NCBI GenBank assembly: GCA_016169945.1 | Contig: JADLSH010000369.1 | Coordinates: 6,342,001 to 6,406,000 of the forward strand | Direction: 5' to 3' | Length of the DNA: 64,000 nt | Source of the DNA: Trachythela sp. YZ-2020 | Lineage: Eukaryota; Cnidaria; Anthozoa; Malacalcyonacea; Clavulariidae | In this document: positions 10,201 to 42,345 of the stretch, piece after piece | Numbering within the stretch: the first letter of the stretch is position 1 | How the letters are laid out: the number at the start of each line of letters is the position of its first letter | Notes under the pieces: model-generated | Databases searched by the model: none | The model's input: the letters and a program-made list of their open reading frames with translations, nothing else | Told to the model about the DNA's origin: nothing | Made by a program: the position numbers and the translations under genes

Positions 10201-13200
10201 CAACTAATTTTACAATTTGAATTCATTATATGAAATATTGCTCCGTTAAGCCTTTATCATGGACAAGCGCGAACTATACATTGAAGATGATCATACTTTA
10301 TAAATGAACATACTTTTATGACAACGTAGAGCATATCTGTTTGTAGCAAATTATTATCAATCACTAAATCGTTTCGATATTCCATAGAACGACTTTCTTC
10401 TGCAACTTTTTGAAGCACGTGCTGAGGCCATGTTGAAAAGAGGTCGAATTCTCTATATTAAACCAAATATACGTTGAGAATATAATAAGAAAATCAATTA
10501 TTTCGACGATCTTACTTGTCATGTTTCATTTTGCCGCTATCAAAGCCGCATATTTTCTCCGAGTACTCCTGGGGCCGGTTGTATAAAAGTCTTAACTAAA
10601 TTTTAATTACCCGTTTTGTAGTTAAATAGTAGTTAACTGTAAAATTCACGATTCTGATTGGTTAACTTTCGCACTAACTATAGTTAACTTTAACTACTTT
10701 TTTATACAACCGGCGCCAGCAGTTTCCTCCTTTAGTAACACTGGACAAATATTTACAAAGGGATGGCCCTTACTGGACCTCTACTGCATGTGTCGTGGCT
10801 TTAGGGACAACAGTTTAGAACTGGTGGAGCTCTACAGTATATGCAACCGTATAGTTAGTATATCGCTAAATTAGATGTGGGGAATTAGTTATGCAAATGG
10901 CATAATAATAAATGCTAGGTAACAAGTAAGAGTTAACATGCATTTCAAGTCGTATTTGAAAAGTCATCAACGTTGAACAAAGTTGTAGAAATTACATTGT
11001 TCCGAAAAGAATACGCATCTTAGGTAAATATCCGAAATAAAATTTGATCGTACCTCAAAAACTCTACTCTGATCTCCATTTCTTTACGTAAAATATCATC
11101 AATTCCCATTTCGGTAAAATCCTCTTTTTCAATGTACAAAAATTCCGTTGTTTGGAGACAAACTATGGTCGCAGAACGTTTAACGTCCCTGATTAGAGCA
11201 AGTTCCTAGGAAGTAGTAAAAAACTATTATATTCTTTAGCTGCATACGAGCTATATATATATAGGCGAAACTAAACAGCTTTTCACGCTGTAGCGTATCG
11301 GTAGCACAGTGGTTAGTGCATATCTATTTTATTTTGACCCCAATCACAACCCTAACCCTTTATTGTGTACAAAACATAAGGATATAACACATCTCTTTGA
11401 CTGGGGCTTGATTCCTGAAATATACAGTTTTTATTATGATTTCGCTTCACTCGCATGTGAGAAGAATACTTCCAGTTTGACTCTACCAAACATCGCAGGT
11501 TTTCTCCGGGTACTCCGGTTTCCCCCTGTAGTTCCACTGCATCAATATATAAGAGATTCCTTACTGGACACCTAGGAAGAACAGTTTAGAACTGATAGAA
11601 CAATCCAGGATAAATAAAGTTAGTTTAGTTTAGTTTGGTTTGGTTTAATTTAGGCTTTCTCTTGTTGTAACATGCATTGAACCAATAAGAGAGGTCCCTC
11701 TAGTTCAACGCGACGAACATACCCCAAAAGCATCTCCCTTGCCTAGATTATAGTATTCTGTTGGTTTTGAAAACACTTCACAGTCGTCTTCACTCAGTGT
11801 GTAAGCCACGGTCCCAGAATAAATGATGTAAAATCTTCTGCCAACATGACCTTTCCGTATTATCACACGATGACGTCCAAACCTATGAAAGAATATATTT
11901 TATATAATGTACCGTGGTTAGTGGCTTCCTGAAAAGATTCCCTGGTGATTTTCTTCAGATGGTAGTTTAGAATAACTAGAAGACTACTTACTTACTTAGC
12001 ACGGCCTATTGGAAGATTACTTTTTGTAAATATTTTTGAACTTCAGTGAAATAGCACTGTGGGTAAATATAGTTATTATTATCATCCATGCATGATCTCC
12101 TATTATATCATGCAGGGCTGAAGCGTATGGAGCAAATTAAACGCATAACATATTGTACAGCAGTTTTCACACAGTCTTAGGATTTGGACTGGATTTATAT
12201 CGGTGAATGCTCTGAAATGGTCAAAGTTGCTTTTAATCGTCGGCTCATATTTAACCCTGAACCAGTCCTTATCAGTTTCAAATATTCACTTGTACATTTA
12301 CCTGTCATATCTTACTACTTTACACATAAGCCGCTGTATTTCTGGTGTATAACGACGAAATTCCTTTAGCTGTTTCAGAATTTTGTTAAGTGAATCTATT
12401 TCTTTGTCAGTTCTGTCTCCAGGTGCCTTGAGAGAAATTGATTTTGCCCACTTTGGAAAGTATCCCTAGACGATGTCAAATAATACACAGAAGTTGCTTA
12501 GGTGTAGGTCTGCAGTACAGGTAATGCACCTCAAATTGCTGCTCCAGGTCCTAAATATATTTGCATAAACTGGAGTCGGATCGCTCACCCCACGTATCTA
12601 ATATATATCAAATCCCATCCATATTAAACTGCTGAGGTTTTGGTCGAACTACCTGAAACTGAAAAAAAGGAAACTTCGACGACCAAAAACCCAACAATTT
12701 AAATAATAACTGAGTAATCGAAGAATGCTACCTATTTACTAGACCCCCTCCAGGATTGAGATATTGCCATAGTTATTGCTTTTGGAATATTTTGCCGGAT
12801 TTCATCTGATCGTATATAATTAGGTATCGCGCATTGCAAAAAAGAGTGCATTGTCTCTCTATACCTGATAGTCTGTTTTAAATCTTTCTGGATCAAATGT
12901 TTTATCTTTATCAGAACGCAAGTCAGCATGATGAACTTTGAGTCGTAGTCGTGGATCCGATGTAATTTTTTCATGTCCTCCTTTTTCCATCGCATAACTT
13001 AGAACATTGATGAATACTGCTCGAAGGAGAATTACCTAGAGCAATGTTTTTTACGATTCAGTGCAGACTAGTTGAAGTTCATTTCCAATAAAAGTTAAGG
13101 GTCACTATAACTATGGGTCACTACTGGAGGAACAAGAGTACCCTGTGCATGCATGGTGCATGTTTGGACGTTTGCTAGAGTGAAACTTGAAGCACCAGCT

Positions 13201-15480
13201 CTTCTCACATGCAAGGCGAAATATCAATTTTATCAACTGTTCAACTTCGTGATCATATGAAATCCCTGAACATTTTGGCAAGTCATTACCTTAGTCACAA
13301 CATTCTTGAATTTTTGGAGTGTTAACTGAAACAAATAAATTTACAAGAAACAGTTGAAGCAGAGTATGTGCAGCAGGGTAAGTCAGTATCAATCTGATAA
13401 TAAATTTATGGACATGGTCATGGGCGAAATGGTAAATATTTTAATTATACTTAGTTGTGAAGGCCGCCCTTTCGTATAGTGCAATTTTATGCAACTTGCG
13501 AAGCAATTTCCCAATAAGGGAGGTGCCATGGGACTCCGTGGTTTGCATCTTTCCTTTTGGGCCATTTATTATTTAATGTTGTCATGCTTATTTTAAGGCC
13601 TTTTTCAAACGTCGCGCTTCTCATGTGTCGAACCTAACTCGTATTACTCATGTGTCGAACCTAACTCGTTCGGCAATAGTTCAGCAAAATTCGACGTTGA
13701 TTCAAACATCGAACTTAATTAAGTCGAACTTAATTGTTAGATGGAAGCTTTCATTATCTTTTGAATGGAGCTTTTCTCGATCAATTGCATTAGATTCGGC
13801 GATAAGATAAGTTCGCCGTTTGAATCGACGTCAGGCATGACTGTCTTTGTCGAACTTAATATCGGTGTCGAACTGAATTAAAATCGTTGAATTACTCAAT
13901 TGATTCAAACGTCGCGCTTATCATGTGCCAAACACGGCTTCGAATTAGGTTCGCGGCACATGAGAAGCGCGACGTTTGAACTAGGCCTGATGTATAACGT
14001 TATGGCACCATGCAGTGATGTAGTAGTTGTTAAATAAATATAGGTCAGACTCGTGAAGAAAACTACTCGCAATAGTCACAGAAAAATATTGAACTTGGTA
14101 TTTTCCATTCATTGCATGGATATGACCAGAAGTTAAAACACCATCGATATAAAACGTGCACCATTCAATTTCTCTGAAACTATGCCACTGAATTGAGCCG
14201 TATATGGTCCTCAGCCAAAATTGCGTTGCAAGTTGCATCACAGACACAGTCAAACTGTAATTTAGATAGATGTTTTTTTCTGCATCTCACTCGATTGAAA
14301 TTGATGTAGAAGGTTTAGGTGGATGGATATTTCGAGTGAAATATTATATACAATATTTTAGACCTGAACGGGAACGGCTACGAAAAATGCAACTCCAAGT
14401 CCTCCGACAGGAATTGAATCTGCGGCCCTGCGATTCCGGTGCAGCGCTCTGACCATATAGCTACAGAGTCCAGTTGCCAAGCGTTAACCACAAGTTCATG
14501 TATATATATAGATGCGGGTACTGCGGGTTGTGATAAGGTAAATTACAAGATGTTTCTTTCTGCATCTCACTCGATTGAAATTGTAATTTAGATACATCGC
14601 ATTAAATTTAAAATCCAAAAATATTGGTGTGCAATTTTAAAAGTGTTTTGCTTATTCTCAACCGCATTTGCAGGCTCCCTAAGGGAGCACGGCTGGCAGA
14701 TACGGCTATAGCACGCTTCTTCGTGCCTCTGAGTGGCAGCTCCCTGATTGTGGTTACCTGATGGTCTGACTTGGTAATTGATGATCAGCTTGAAAACTCA
14801 TGGAAGTAGAGTTCTGGGTTGGTTCTCTCATGTGCTAGCTTCGAGGTTTTTTCTTCGGGTACCCGGTTTTCCTCCCTCGCCAAAAACTAACCCTTCCACT
14901 TCAGCCCCGTCCACCTTAGCTGTACCCCGTGATCAGACATAGGTGGTGGCAGGAAGAGGTGCCTTAGTAAGCCTTCGACTCGGTCGCGTTTGAGCTGCGT
15001 CCTTCGAAATTCAGCTCTCAAGTTCCCGAAGGATGATTAGCACCTTTACCGCTACCTTATGATATATCTTGACGAGGGCTTTCAAAACCGCTAGTCTAGG
15101 GCTCTAGGCTGTCGCAAAATTCAAGAAACGACGATGTAAATTTTAGTACATGCATGTAACATGGGTTATATTCGATTTGAATTTTTTACCTCTCGTGCAA
15201 TTTGTCTTTTCTCTTCATTTTCTTCTTCATTTGTTTTATCCGGAGTATCCATATCCATGGAATACCTCAAATGTCTCACATATCGAGATGATTTATCTTG
15301 GTTTGATTGTGATTTTTTTCCACGACTACGAGTGACCAATGACTTGACTGTTGTCCATTTCTTTTCGTACATTTTTATATTTAGTTTTCTCCCAGTTTCC
15401 CATGTCACCATACGAATATTGGCCGACTGATCATTCCAACTAAATACACTGTCTCTTTTCCCTCTGTCCTTTTTGTTCAT
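7225..15480 (-). CDS. CNBD2: Cyclic nucleotide-binding domain-containing protein, CNBD2-like
   Basis: Eight exons on the minus strand join in phase: 15480-15190, 13035-12865, 12465-12302, 11882-11723, 11205-11054, 9457-9028, 8509-8125 and 7493-7225. They predict 673 aa, somewhat longer than mammalian CNBD2. Exon 1 is Lys/Arg-rich (MNKKDRGKRDSVFSW) and is the least certain. Exon 2 has FDPERFKTDYQ and exon 3 has FPKWAKSISLKAPGDRT and FRRYTPEIQRLMCKVVRYDR, a block typical of CNBD2. Exons 4-5 form the cNMP-binding domain: GRHRVIIRKGHVGRRFYIIY, then GDAFGELALIRDVKRSAT with the phosphate-binding FGELAL and Arg-Ser-Ala. Exon 7 has SDEALVDCYLEMSRWNAYKE. The family binds cyclic nucleotides and in mammals is linked to sperm. 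The stop codon lies inside the minisatellite. The alternative is another single-CNB protein. Confidence 0.85.
10540..10870 (+). repeat. SINE copy interrupted by a MITE
   Basis: TATTTTCTCCGAGTACTCCT at 10550 and, after the MITE at 10570-10718, GTTTCCTCC, TTACTGGAC and ACAGTTTAGAACTG match in order the body of the SINE at 11294-11650. The two halves are contiguous in that other copy, so this one was split by the MITE. Confidence 0.6.
10570..10718. mobile_element. 149-bp MITE with GGGGCCGGTTGTATAAAA termini
   Basis: TGGGGCCGGTTGTATAAAAG at the left mirrors TTTTATACAACCGGCGCCA at the right, and the AT-rich interior repeats GTTAAC/TTAACT. It sits inside a SINE in intron 5 of the CNBD2-like gene. 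No clear TSD was seen. Confidence 0.65.
11288..11650 (+). repeat. tRNA-derived SINE with TTTAG tail
   Basis: The head contains CGGTAGCACAGTGGTTAG, resembling a tRNA A-box region. The body has TTTTCTCCGGGTACTCCGGT. The tail is an array of TTTAG/TTTGG pentamers at about 11610-11650. Similar bodies occur at 10540-10870, about 14846-14880 and, on the minus strand, 42918-43226. Confidence 0.7.
13596..13988. mobile_element. Fold-back MITE in CNBD2-like intron 1
   Basis: The outer repeats are AGGCCTTTTTCAAACGTCGC and its mirror GCGACGTTTGAACTAGGCCT. Internal repeats of GTCGAACTTAAT and CATGTGTCGAACCTAACTCG give about 390 bp without coding capacity. I see no clear TSD. Confidence 0.65.
14255..14593 (-). 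repeat. tRNA-like SINE copy with flanking direct repeats
   Basis: The segment at 14380-14450 reads on the minus strand as a tRNA-like B-box (GATTCAATTCCTGT), as at position 130. TGTAATTTAGATA at about 14254 recurs at about 14580. CTGCATCTCACTCGATTGAA recurs at about 14280 and 14560. This could be a target duplication or a partial tandem duplication. The tRNA-like part carries CGGTGCAGCGCTCTGACCAT, common in such SINE heads. Confidence 0.5.
14840..14970 (+). repeat. SINE body fragment
   Basis: CTTCGGGTACCCGGTTTTCC resembles the CTCCGGGTACTCCGGTTTCC core of the SINE at 11288. It lacks a clear head or tail. Confidence 0.45.
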
Positions 15481-15663
15481 TTTATTTAATTTCTTATATT
15501 TTTGTTTTCCATTTTCTTTTATTTTCTATTTACAACCAATCTTTAAACCCAGCGCTGCGAATGACGACACGTCTAACATCAACGGTCAAAATCTTAATCA
15601 CGCGAGTTGATGGCGACTGGACTGGGTTAAGTTAGCGCGTGCCACACAGTCTGACACAGTGGC

Positions 15664-15896
15664 ACAGAGTAATCACATACAGAGGTTCATCTTCGCGGGA
15701 AAACCGTAAGGTGTTTTTTACTGGCCGCCATGTTCTTAGCCAGTACCTGCACATGCGCAGTTTACGTAAAAAATTAATGCTGACTGCCTCTCTTTACTGG
15801 ACTGGCTAAGAACATGGCGGATTTTGCCGAAAAAGCCCTTACGCCGACATCAAAGGTGCCGACATGAAGATGAACCTCTGTATGTGATTACTCTGT
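15664..15896. mobile_element. 233-bp MITE, Mutator-like family related to M1
   Basis: Both ends read inward as ACAGAGTAATCACATACAGA. Deeper in, GCCATGTTCTTAGCCAG recurs inverted. The flanks CACAGTGGC and GACAGTGGT match at 7 of 9 positions, consistent with a decayed 9-bp TSD. The terminus resembles that of the element at 514-872, but the interior differs. Confidence 0.7.
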
Positions 15897-16194
15897 GACA
15901 GTGGTGCCACAACACAGGCACATATTAAGTATCATTAATCTGTGACACAGGTTAAGACTATATCTTTAATCTCATGTGCCTTAATATAGAAGGCCTATGT
16001 CTAGGCTGCCGATAATGGTGACAGTGTACGTTTATAACCACTTTGATGTGCAGTCTTCTGTTAGATATAGTAAATTAAATTTTAGCCTGCTAAGCTGAAT
16101 CGCAAGCTGAACTAAGTATTATGTGATAGCTTTCCCTAGCTGTCGTATGATTCAAGTTTACTGTGCGTAAAGGATTGTAGTTTAATGTACAAAT

Positions 16195-17171
16195 CAGTGG
16201 CGTGCTGGCTCGTGTACGTTCGCCAGGGGAGGCCAGCTGGGAATTTGGCGCCCCCTTGTAATTTGTGTATGGGCAAGCGTCGTAGACGCGAGACTTCTAG
16301 GGGAGTCCAGGGACATTTTTTCGCATTATTATTTTCGCATTATTATTATTATTATACTTATTTGACATTCCCAAATGGGTTTTTCAATGACAATTTACAG
16401 GTATAAATGTAAGAAAATTTCTACATAATATTTAAGAAATTATCTGATCTGGGGGCATGCTCCCCCCGGGAAAATTTTGAAATCTAGACTCCCTGAAATT
16501 TTGGGAGGCGAATTATAAAACATCGTTTTGAATTATAAAACATCGTATAAAATAAAAATGCGCAAGAAACAACACATTCAGAAGTTTGAATAAATATATA
16601 ATTCATAGGTGAACGGCGAATATTCATGAAGTAGACGGCGAACAGTGATCGTAAGCCAAATCACTTCGCATTTCACAATTAACAATTTACATGATTACAT
16701 CCTTTGAGATATCACAGACTGGACAGTAATGCTTGTAGTTGTAGGTAGGCTGGTGAATTTTTAATCCTCGCATAAGTCAGAACTCAAATTAAGCGCGCGT
16801 ACTAGAACTTTGAACCAGGGCGCTTATATGTATATATAAGCGCCCTACTTTGAACAGTGCTTGCGGCACGTAGTACAGTAAGTAATGCGATCTTGCGATA
16901 GCCAAGAAAACCTGGCATATCGGAAATCACTAATATTAATGCCTATAAGTTTTATCAGATAAACGACAATGTATCAATCATTAACAATCTCAAACTCTTT
17001 CTCTCCCGTTGGCTCATCGGATCTGACAAAATTCCAATTCGGACTAGCGCTTTTGTGCGCGCTTGTGTGTGATTTTGTGCAATTTCGGCGCCCCATTTAT
17101 GTTTTTGGCGCTCCCTAAAAATCTTCGCTGGGGAGCATGGCCCCTCGGCCCCCCCTGCCAGCACGCCACTG
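16195..17171. mobile_element. Non-autonomous hAT-like element
   Basis: It starts CAGTGGCGTGCTGGC and ends GCCAGCACGCCACTG, a perfect 15-bp TIR of hAT style. The flanks ATGTACAAAT and GACTACAAAT suggest a roughly 8-bp duplication with one or two mismatches. It is about 980 bp long with no transposase; short GC-rich coding-like text at the ends looks like remnants. Confidence 0.7.
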
Positions 17172-18539
17172 GACTACAAATAGCAATCTTCTTCGGAACC
17201 ATCCAAATTGGAGCGTTCAAAACTCCCATTGAAACGGGAAATATTCCATTGGGAAACATTTGTTAGCTTACTGCAACTCATGCAAAATGAGGAAATTAAA
17301 ACAGACAAAATGAACGAAATCGCCCAGAACAGGTTCAACAGGCTTGCGGGGGAAGCCAATTGTGCTTAATATGGAGTTATGGTCATTACAAGCGCTCTTA
17401 CATTCTGATATGATTTAAAACAGGGCCGGCGCTTAATATATACATACATACACACATTATTCAGCTCACTCCCCGTTGGGGCTTTTCAGTGACCGATTAC
17501 ATCAAGTATCTCGCTTACCTATATCATGTACTTAGCCGCTACATTATCTATTTTTACAACAATTGTGATATTACTTTCCGCTAATCTGTATATCCTAACC
17601 ACCCACGTTGACTTACTCTTTTCACATGAATGTGATGAGTAAAGTCCTCAGCGAGAATCGAACTCAAGACTCAGAGGTGAAAGCCAAGGCGCTTGCTCTG
17701 ACAAAAGCGTCCTGGATTTAACTGTCAAAAATGCGCCGTTGCGTCACTTGCGTGACGCTGCTTAGCATTGAAAAGTCCATTTATGCTAAACTAACCACTA
17801 AACAAACTTGTTTCATTTGCCGGCAGCCAGCTAGCTAATCTTGGCAGTTAGTATGAGTTCTACATGTCTTTATCACATGACACTTCCCTTTCGGGCTTGA
17901 ACCATAACCCCAATTTGCCAGCTATAGTACGCGCTCTGCAATGAATGGACGCATGATATAAAGCTGTGCCGCTGTGGGTATTCAATAAGCCAGTTCGGAT
18001 TCTGCGTCGGGATAAAATTGCAGTTGAATCATAACATGTAGCTAAGACTGGAAGAATTATAATACGCATATCAAAGTATTCAACTGTTCATTCATTTGTG
18101 TTTCACATATAGCCACAATAGAACTGTCTTCTGTGTAATTCAGTTGAATATATTTTAATTCTTATGTTATGATTCAACTGCAATTTTATCCCGAATCTCC
18201 GAACTGGCTTATATCAAGCTGTGCCTTGGGGAGAGCATGTGATATTAGCACTGATCTAATAAATATTAGTCTGATAGTAGACTGCAATGAACTTTCTTCA
18301 CCGACGGTGTATACAGGCACAGAATAGAGGTTTATAGATTATTTTGAGAGTTACGATGCACCTGCCCAGGCAAGCCCGATGAATGAAAATGAATGATGAT
18401 ATATACAGTCACGTGCCATCGCGGGCGCGTCCAGCTTTGTATTTGAAGATTTTGTAAACATAGAATTTTTATGATTTTCAAAGATATATGAATAAAAAAG
18501 TTATGCCAATTTTCCTTGATAATTTAACGTTGAGTGAGG
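17172..18539 (+). other. Upstream region of TMEM245 with SINE and inverted-repeat remnants
   Basis: No gene seen. About 17640-17700 reads on the minus strand as a tRNA-like SINE head (GAGTTCGATTCTCGC). GATAAAATTGCAGTTGAATC near 18009 is mirrored at about 18172-18192, an inverted pair spanning 17985-18210. The promoter of TMEM245 should be in the last few hundred bases; no defined motif stands out. Confidence 0.4.
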
Positions 18540-38253
<19,714 letters not shown>

Positions 38254-39164
38254 AATATTCTTTACTCAATTAGCCAATCTGGCCTAGTTAGCAAGCTGGG
38301 CAACTTCGTTCCCAGGCTCTTCCCTATTCAAGCTAGAATCCTTCTAAATTGCTGACGTAAGACGAGAAGACCATGGCCTGATAGGAAGACGAGACTAGAA
38401 AAGTTTACCTTTATTTATGTACTTTCAAGAATATTTAAATTGGTTTACATTGTGAAAGTGTTGTATTGATTAATTTAGAATGCTGTCTTGATAGTTATAA
38501 ATATGAAAAGTTATATTATAAACAGAATTATTTAGCACAGCAAATTACCAACGGTTTCTACACAGTTTGACGATGTTTAGTTAAACGTTTCACTGAATAT
38601 ATTGTAAACTTAATAGAATATATTAGAGATAAGCAGGAACATAATATATTTTATACTCTATATTGCGAATTTAGAGTGAGTCAGTATTCAAGCTGTATTT
38701 AAACGTAATAGATGTTATGGATATTTGATTGCATAGCAATATACATTACAAAATTCTAAATATTCTTACTTACAAGTTCAGTTCTGTTGAGAGGTGAGCG
38801 AAGTCCATGATCAATGAAATTCATTTTCAAATAATAAATTCAAATGCATTTATTAAACCTGATTTCATGAATTTTAAATTTGTAAACCTAAGCTATTGAA
38901 GAGAAAACAACATGTACGATACAACGTCCGTTTCTTTTGCATACATTGTCTATATTCTAATATATTTTGTCTCAAATAAAGAATGAAGTCGAGGCTATGC
39001 GTGTATGATGGGAGATTAATGTTTAAATGAGTCTAATGAGTCAATGAGTTATGAGTCATAAAATTGGGATTTATTGTATTTTGGTATATTTTTGTTATTT
39101 TTCTCGAATTACATTGCGTACATGCCATATAGACTACATGAAATGCTGGGTTAAATCCCGACCC
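38254..39164 (+). other. TMEM245 3' UTR and intergenic space
   Basis: AT-rich, no ORF of note. AATAAA at 38975-38980 is a plausible polyadenylation signal about 725 nt after the stop; an earlier AATAAA-like run occurs near 38830. Confidence 0.45.
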
Positions 39165-39167
39165 TAA

Positions 39168-39807
39168 AGCTCCGTACAGACGAGCAAGTTTTCCTTGGCA
39201 AGTTTTCCTTGACAAGTTTTCCTTGACAAGTTTTCCTTGACAAGTTTTCCTTGACAAGTTTTCCTTGACAAGGAGCCTTGTTCAAAAGCTAGTCATGCCA
39301 GCTTTTGAACAAGGAAAATTGTTCGTGTGTACGGCCGACAAGGAAATGCGCAGTACGACACTGCACACTTATTTTCGATCTAGTTGAGCGGCCATTGCTA
39401 CTATAAACATGAAGAATATAATTCACTTGTGTCGTTAAGTCGACACGGGCACAGAATAGGAAATGACCAGAAAGGCCACTGAGCAGTGCAACGTGAACGT
39501 GACCCCCTATTTTTATGCAGTTTTCTGGCTAATGGCAGATCAGCCAGTTCAGCGTGTTTATTGGCCAGAAAATGTAATTGACTGGCTAGAATAATGGTAA
39601 TAAACATGCGTAATGCGACATGCGCAGCGTCAAAAACTTCAAAGGTTCGGCCTCGAGTGGCCCTTCTAGTCATTTCCTATTCTATGACACGGGCTCGTAA
39701 AACTTGTCGACGAAAAATTGATCGAAAAAAACGTGTTTGCCGTACACACGACCAAGTAAACTCGACAAGGAACTTGTCAAGGAAAACTTGCTCGTCTGTA
39801 CGGGGCT
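39168..39807. mobile_element. Harbinger-type MITE with TAA TSD
   Basis: The left end reads AGCTCCGTACAGACGAGCAA and the right end is CTTGCTCGTCTGTACGGGGCT. TAA flanks both ends (39165-39167 and 39808-39810). The left end contains six AAGTTTTCCTTGAC repeats. The 640 bp include the nested 235-bp element at 39451-39685. The 3-bp TAA duplication fits PIF/Harbinger. Confidence 0.75.
39451..39685. mobile_element. 235-bp MITE with perfect 9-bp TSD (family M2), nested
   Basis: The inverted ends are ACAGAATAGGAAATGACCAG and CTAGTCATTTCCTATTCTAT. GACACGGGC flanks both sides (39442-39450 and 39686-39694). The same family, inverted, occurs at 47179-47993 and carries a further insertion there. The 9-bp TSD and ACAGA-type end suggest a Mutator-like source, as for family M1. 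Confidence 0.85.
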
Positions 39808-40099
39808 TAACCCTTAACCCTAATTGAGCCTGATGATGAATAAGTTTGATGATAGTCAATAAGTTTAGTTTTATAGGGGTGGTGCCCTGCATGGGTCTCG
39901 TTGTCCCATTTGCGCTAGCCCCATTGGACGTATACCCTGTAATTTTATTTGTTTGTATAATATTATATGTGTCCAAATATAAAGCTGATTAAATAAATAA
40001 ATATATGTAAACTACATAACCTAGTATCCCTGTGTAGACAGTTGATAAAAAAGGTTTTTAGGCAGACTCATAACTCATTGACTCATAACTCACAACTCA

Positions 40100-40980
40100 T
40101 TGACTCATTTGACTCATAAAACAGGCATCCTCGTATGATGGTACGCTTCGGCCGATCCTGTAAATGGTCGGACTAATCGATCAAATTCTTCTAATCGGTT
40201 TGTTCCTTGCGCGCGTGCATAAAGAACATTTGTACGTTTTGAGAGAAGGCCCTACGTTCTCTCCGTTTTTATCTCTTTCAGGTAGTTACGACAAAAACGA
40301 AGGCAGTTTTTAGGCTGTGGGCAGAAGGCTGAGAGCTGGGCGGGAGTGCTGCGGGCGGCAGAATAATGAAACGCCTAGCTGCTACACAGGCTCTCTCCAG
40401 CCTCAGTTCTCCCGTACGTTCTGCTCACTGATCTGTCTTGCAGCCAATCCTCTCCTCCGCAGAGCCTTTTATAGGCGCGTGAGTGAAGGAAGCGGAAAGA
40501 AAATATACGGTCCTTTCTCTTCGCTCCCTCCCTCGCGTTCCGAATTTCAGCGGTTAACTTGATACCACACACCTTCTAGCGCAATGGTTGCGCAATGGAG
40601 AATTAAATTCACTGTTCTTAAAAAGCCTTTGGTTCTGTGGAGGAGAGAGCAGGAGATCAATGGTTCTGCTCTGTAGCTAGCCTGCTCTGTAGCTAGTTGA
40701 GGCGCGGGCAGCGAAAAATTAGGAAGGCGAGGTGCGGGAAAGGCCCATCACACTCAACCTGTTTCATCCGCTGAGCATTTTTATGCTATAAACCAACACC
40801 AAGTATATAGTGGTAGATCTGCGGGCTCATGGAAATTGCGAACACGAAAGATTGGAACAGTGCTTCCACTTGCAAGGATTTTTCCCTGCAGCAAGGAAAT
40901 ATTGGTCCTTGCAAGGAAAATGCAAGGAAATGAGTTTTACAAGGAAATGGCAAGGAAAAATACAAAAATTAAAGAAATTG
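40100..40980. other. Intergenic stretch without recognised gene
   Basis: Moderate GC around 40200-40560, then repeated CAAGGAAA words at 40880-40960. ACTCATTGACTCATAACTCA repeats lie at 40065-40115. No conserved protein or full element was recognised. Confidence 0.3.
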
Positions 40981-40991
40981 CAAGTCTAAAA

Positions 40992-41365
40992 CAGTGAGCT
41001 CTATATATATCTGGAGTAAGAACTTCTAATGTTCGGCCAATAGGTCAAGTGAAGCCAAAGATGGCGGCAATTGACGTCCAAACTCATGAAGGTCATAAAC
41101 AGTTTTCATACCATTTTTCTAGCTAATTCCAGTTTATACTAACAGATCGCATCGCTAATCAAGTTATTAGTTCATAAAATCATGATGTTATTGTTTACAT
41201 CGGAGTAAAAACACGAAATTTCGGCACACTCCTTGCCGGCTTGTGCAAACCGCGCGGTCGAAAACAATAGAAAGGGATTGGCACTGGACGTCAATTTCCG
41301 CCATCTTTGGCTTCACTTTTTGGACATAAGTTCTCACTCCAGATATATATATATAGAGCTCACTG
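40992..41365. mobile_element. hAT-type MITE with perfect 8-bp TSD
   Basis: The inverted ends are CAGTGAGCTCTATATATATC and GATATATATATATAGAGCTCACTG-like sequence. GTCTAAAA flanks both sides (40984-40991 and 41366-41373). Inner arms contain GTGAAGCCAAAGATGGCGGC and its mirror. The CAGTG terminus and 8-bp TSD are typical of hAT. Confidence 0.85.
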
Positions 41366-41385
41366 GTCTAAAACCACTTAAACCA

Positions 41386-42101
41386 CAGGAAGCCCAGGCT
41401 CTATTTGCCCGCGCCCGCCTGTGACTTCCTTATAACGAGGGAAGGAAGGAAACATTGAGCCCAAAATAGCCCAGACTTGGCATATGTTGCACGAAACTAT
41501 CCTCGATTTTTCGCCTTTAAATGCATTTCTTTCGAGATTAATCGATATCCCCTGCAAGAATGATACCGTACAACTCTCAAAACAACGATGCTTTAATCAA
41601 AGAGCTTAAATTCGCTCTAAAATCCGTGAGGGAATGACAAAATTTGGCAAAAATATATCCGCGTGCCTGGTTTGCTGTTAAAAAACCGGAAGTCGTTGAA
41701 AAACTCAAAATACACTCAAACCTGATTGGACAACTTTGAAATTTGAACCCGTTGTCCAATCAGGTTTGAGTGTATTTTGAGTTTTTCAACGACTTCCGGT
41801 TTTTTAACAGCAAACCAGGCACGCGGATATATTTTTGCCAAATTTTGTCATTCCCTCACGGATTTTAGAGCGAATTTAAGCTCTTTGATTAAAGCATCGT
41901 TGTTTTGAGAGTTGTACGGTATCATTCTTGCAGGGGATATCGATTAATCTCGAAAGAAATGCATTTAAAGGCGAAAAATCGAGGATAGTTTCGTGTAACA
42001 TATGCCAAGTCTGGGCTATTTTGGTCTCAATGTTTCCTTCCTTCCCTCGTTATAAGGAAGTCACAGGCGGGCGCGGGCAAATAGAGCCTGGGCTTCCTGT
42101 G
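41386..42101. mobile_element. 716-bp near-perfect fold-back element
   Basis: Two arms of about 345 bp are almost identical inverted copies around a spacer of roughly 24 bp near 41742. The left starts CAGGAAGCCCAGGCTCTATT and the right ends in its complement. CTTAAACCA occurs on both sides (41377-41385 and 42102-42110), a direct repeat of up to 9 bp. No credible gene; ORFs on each arm mirror each other. Confidence 0.85.
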
Positions 42102-42345
42102 CTTAAACCAGTAAAAATGAAGCTATAAATAGTATAGGCCTAACAAAAGAGGTACAGAAGAATCTGAAAATGCCATCTCCGGCGATCTAGAGACTATAAA
42201 TTTCAAAATTTGTCGTTCAGCGCCTTGTGCCATTCGACCACTGATCTGAATATAGGCTGGATAACGCATCTCTTGTCAAAAGTGAAGCCGGAAGTCAAGC
42301 GGCCGATCAGTGCCGCCACCCGATTCTGAGGCCCTACTTTATTAT

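Noticed and set aside
12732..12995. 87-aa minus-strand ORF as the upstream part of the CNBD2-like gene
   Set aside because: A different frame of the same stretch (13035-12865) reads FDPERFKTDYQ, has acceptor and donor sites and joins in phase to both neighbours; the longer ORF does not.
14380..14460. A tRNA gene
   Set aside because: Only a B-box-like segment is present and the same text recurs at about 130; it fits a tRNA-derived SINE and no full cloverleaf can be drawn.
41577..42128. ORFs at 41577-41759 and 41928-42128
   Set aside because: They lie on opposite arms of the perfect fold-back and show no family resemblance.
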